Source: Constantimarinum furrinae (GTDB lineage Bacteria; Bacteroidota; Bacteroidia; Flavobacteriales; Flavobacteriaceae). From it: a DNA stretch of 64,000 nucleotides. The notes under the pieces were generated by a model. The model had not been told where the DNA came from. It did no database searches and saw nothing but the letters and a program-made list of their open reading frames with translations. The position numbers and the translations under genes are program-made. Shown one piece after another: positions 62,219 through 64,000 of the stretch (position 1 is the stretch's first letter; each line of letters opens with the position of its first letter). The stretch covers positions 248,001 through 312,000 of the forward strand of contig NZ_CP052909.1 of assembly GCF_014295415.1 (NCBI RefSeq). Reading direction: 5' to 3'.

Positions 62219-63472
62219 ATGTTTCGACTTTTATTTGTAATTACCCTTCTTTCTCAAACCGTTTCCGGACTTTTTGCTCAAGTTGAAGAACGGCCGGCAC
62301 CAGATTATATAAGAACGATCCAGTTTAAAGGAAGTACTTCTCAAAGTCAGTTGCCTATTATAAGACTGGGGGAACGATTGCAGCTTTCTTTTGATGCATT
62401 GAACGGTGAAGAAGCCGATTTTTACTATGTCATCACCCATCATAATTTCGACTGGACGCCCAGTGATCTATCTAAAGGAGAATATCTCGATGGGTTTGAT
62501 GATGTTCGTATTGAAACTTACGAGAACTCGCTAAACACGCTTCAGATCTTCTCTCATTACCGACTCAACATTCCGAACAGGGAAACTCGGAGGATTGAAA
62601 AAAGCGGGAATTACCTTTTAAGCATATACGACGATGACGGCTATCTGGTATTTTCAAGAAAATTTATGGTCATGGAATCACTGGTAGGTGTTTCCGTAGA
62701 TATTAAAAGATCCCGGGACCTGAAATATATTGACGCCAAGCAATCTGTTCAGTTTACAATTAATTCTTCTTCTCTGCTGTTGCGAAATCCCAAGCAAACC
62801 GTTAAAACTCTGGTTATGCAAAACAGCAATTTAAAGACGGCAATTACGAATCTGAAACCTCAGTACACTATAGGAACCGAGCTTATTTACCGCTACGATC
62901 AGGAATCGTCCTTCTGGGGTGGCAATGAATTTCATAATTTCGACAATAAGGATGTTAGGGCAGCCAGCAACAGTATTCGCCGGGTAGAGTTGAATGACCT
63001 GTACGAAAACTATTTGTATACCGACATAGATCGATCAGACCGTCCATATACGTATAATCCCGATATCAACGGTAATTTTGTGGTACGGAATCTGGATGTA
63101 CAAAATCCTTCCATTGAAGCCGAATATGTTAGAATCCATTTTAATCTGCAGTATTTCGATAATATTGGCGACAAGGAAATTCATATTTACGGCAACTTTA
63201 ATAACTGGACCATAGATGGAAGTACTTATCTTTCTTATGATGAATACAGTGACTCCTATCGATGCTCACGACTATTTAAACAAGGTTTTTATAATTACAA
63301 ATATGTACTTGTAGACCGTGACGGATCCATAGACCCTACCCCCATAAGCGGTAGCTTCTGGCAAACTGAAAACGACTATACGGTATTGGTATATTTCAGG
63401 GATCTGGGAGAGCGTTACGATCGTATCGTAGGAATGGGAATGGCCAATTCTTCAAAAATCACCAATAATTAA
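62219..63472 (+). CDS. T9SS plug-domain protein (DUF5103 family)
   Basis: A 417-residue exported protein (signal peptide about 1-21, ending SGLFAQ) of the DUF5103 type, whose domain was named after the Plug protein that seals the SprA translocon of the type IX secretion system. Blocks typical of it: DYIRTIQFKG, YYVITHHNFDWTPSDL, YLDGFDDVRIETYENSLNTLQIFSHYRLNIPN and SGNYLLSIYDDDGYLVFSRKF. The C-terminal portion (IHIYGNFNNWTIDGSTYLSYD) looks like a second beta-sandwich. Fits with a T9SS cargo protease in the same window. Confidence 0.85.
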   Translation: MFRLLFVITLLSQTVSGLFAQVEERPAPDYIRTIQFKGSTSQSQLPIIRLGERLQLSFDALNGEEADFYYVITHHNFDWTPSDLSKGEYLDGFDDVRIETYENSLNTLQIFSHYRLNIPNRETRRIEKSGNYLLSIYDDDGYLVFSRKFMVMESLVGVSVDIKRSRDLKYIDAKQSVQFTINSSSLLLRNPKQTVKTLVMQNSNLKTAITNLKPQYTIGTELIYRYDQESSFWGGNEFHNFDNKDVRAASNSIRRVELNDLYENYLYTDIDRSDRPYTYNPDINGNFVVRNLDVQNPSIEAEYVRIHFNLQYFDNIGDKEIHIYGNFNNWTIDGSTYLSYDEYSDSYRCSRLFKQGFYNYKYVLVDRDGSIDPTPISGSFWQTENDYTVLVYFRDLGERYDRIVGMGMANSSKITNN

Positions 63473-63534
63473 ATTGGGTTTCAGCTCTCTTAATTTTCCT
63501 GAAGTATCTAAAAAAAACGGACTATATTTACGGT

Positions 63535-64000
63535 ATGAGCCGTACGTTGCCCGAAAAAAGTAATAGCCGAAAAGCTTTTAAGTATCGCAATAACGAATGT
63601 CTTAATTGCGGTCACCCTTTGGATCTCAGCGACCGTTATTGTTCTTATTGTTCGCAGCTTAACACCAATAAACAGCTTTCATTAGGTGATTTTTTCGGTG
63701 AATTTGTTGGGAGTATCATAACTTACGATTCCCGACTCAGGTTTACCATAAAAGACTTGCTCTTTAAACCCGGCACCATTACCCGAAATTATGTTCACGG
63801 GCAACGCTTAAAATACGCCAACCCGTTTCGTTTCTTCCTAAGTGTCTCGATCATTTATTTTCTATTACAAAGCATTATAACTACATTTTCTACACGGGAT
63901 AGTTCATTGTTGAACATCCAGGATACCCAAAAGAACGAAGTCAAAGATCCGTTAAGCACTTCCGGCCAAAATATATATTTTACAAACGGAGAAGGTTCAC
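63535..64000 (+). CDS. DUF3667 domain protein, N-terminal part (3' end outside window)
   Basis: Open to the window edge (155 codons seen). Starts MSRTLPEKSNSRK, then a zinc-ribbon CLNCGHPLDLSDRYCSYC, and the DUF3667 block with FFGEFVGSIITYDSRLRFTIKDLLFKPG, NYVHGQRLKYANPFRFFLSVS and a first membrane helix (SIIYFLLQSIITTF). Typical family members are membrane proteins of unknown function. A TATATTTA box (63523-63530) ends only four bases before the ATG. Confidence 0.82.
   Translation, partial: MSRTLPEKSNSRKAFKYRNNECLNCGHPLDLSDRYCSYCSQLNTNKQLSLGDFFGEFVGSIITYDSRLRFTIKDLLFKPGTITRNYVHGQRLKYANPFRFFLSVSIIYFLLQSIITTFSTRDSSLLNIQDTQKNEVKDPLSTSGQNIYFTNGEGS

Noticed and set aside
1-64000. Defence system, prophage or transposon island
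   Set aside because: I found no integrase, transposase, nuclease-helicase, toxin-antitoxin pair, retron or CRISPR repeats; genes are nearly all housekeeping or envelope functions with uniform base use.

Overview
The window is a gene-dense, AT-rich stretch of chromosome from a member of the Bacteroidota, most likely a marine Flavobacteriaceae. The grounds are: many upstream regions carry the Bacteroidota -7 element TAnnTTTG; there is a giant secreted protease with a type IX secretion (T9SS) C-terminal domain and a T9SS plug-domain gene; a full Na+-pumping NADH:quinone reductase operon is present; and the gene order rsfS-ftsH-LUD-cdsA-psd is one known from flavobacteria. I see no rRNA, tRNA, insertion sequence, prophage or CRISPR array. 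Nearly all genes look like core, vertically inherited genes. No gene-free stretch exceeds about 250 bases.

Layout. 1-3.5 kb: end of an M14 carboxypeptidase, a NUDIX hydrolase divergent from pyrE, an SRPBCC protein and birA. 3.6-8.4 kb: operon rsfS-ftsH-LUD-cdsA-psd-ACBP (ribosome silencing, membrane proteolysis, phospholipid synthesis). 8.4-16.5 kb: small helical protein, valS, DUF1573 protein, aspartyl protease with PDZ, PLP aminotransferase-murB pair, fasciclin lipoprotein, Cys-rich membrane peptide. 16.5-21.3 kb: glycosyltransferase-ECF sigma-Nramp-like chain, then lipA and gap. 21.4-30.4 kb: hybrid histidine kinase, lpxK, Nif3, a coiled-coil protein with a lost zinc ribbon, msrA, a methyltransferase, two tiny unlisted genes, a YjdI-CDGSH/GNAT pair and a lipoprotein.

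30.4-37.9 kb: kynurenine degradation cluster (kynU, kmo, RidA-type 2-aminomuconate deaminase, semialdehyde dehydrogenase, an atypical SDR, ACMSD, an O-methyltransferase). It lacks the ring-opening 3-hydroxyanthranilate dioxygenase and contains a GC-rich, highly structured intergenic element. 38-45.7 kb: PAP2 phosphatase, TatA, M1 peptidase, DUF6702, two tandem carboxypeptidase-regulatory-domain proteins, then dipeptidase E, M15 and M48 peptidases. 45.8-49.4 kb: gpmI, a BT0820-like HAD protein, map, a methyltransferase.

49.4-62 kb (minus strand): nqrABCDEF, and further on a conserved small protein plus apbE, the enzyme that attaches FMN to NqrB and NqrC. Between them sits a 4.7-kb subtilisin gene with its own promoter and terminator. 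The nqr operon begins with a strong -7 box and a long 5' hairpin. 62.2-64 kb: T9SS plug-domain protein and the start of a DUF3667 protein.

I found no clearly new multi-gene system. The best leads are the structured element at 35.96-36.07 kb, the nqr leader hairpin, the atypical SDR and Nramp-like proteins with substituted motif residues, and the kynurenine cluster lacking its dioxygenase.
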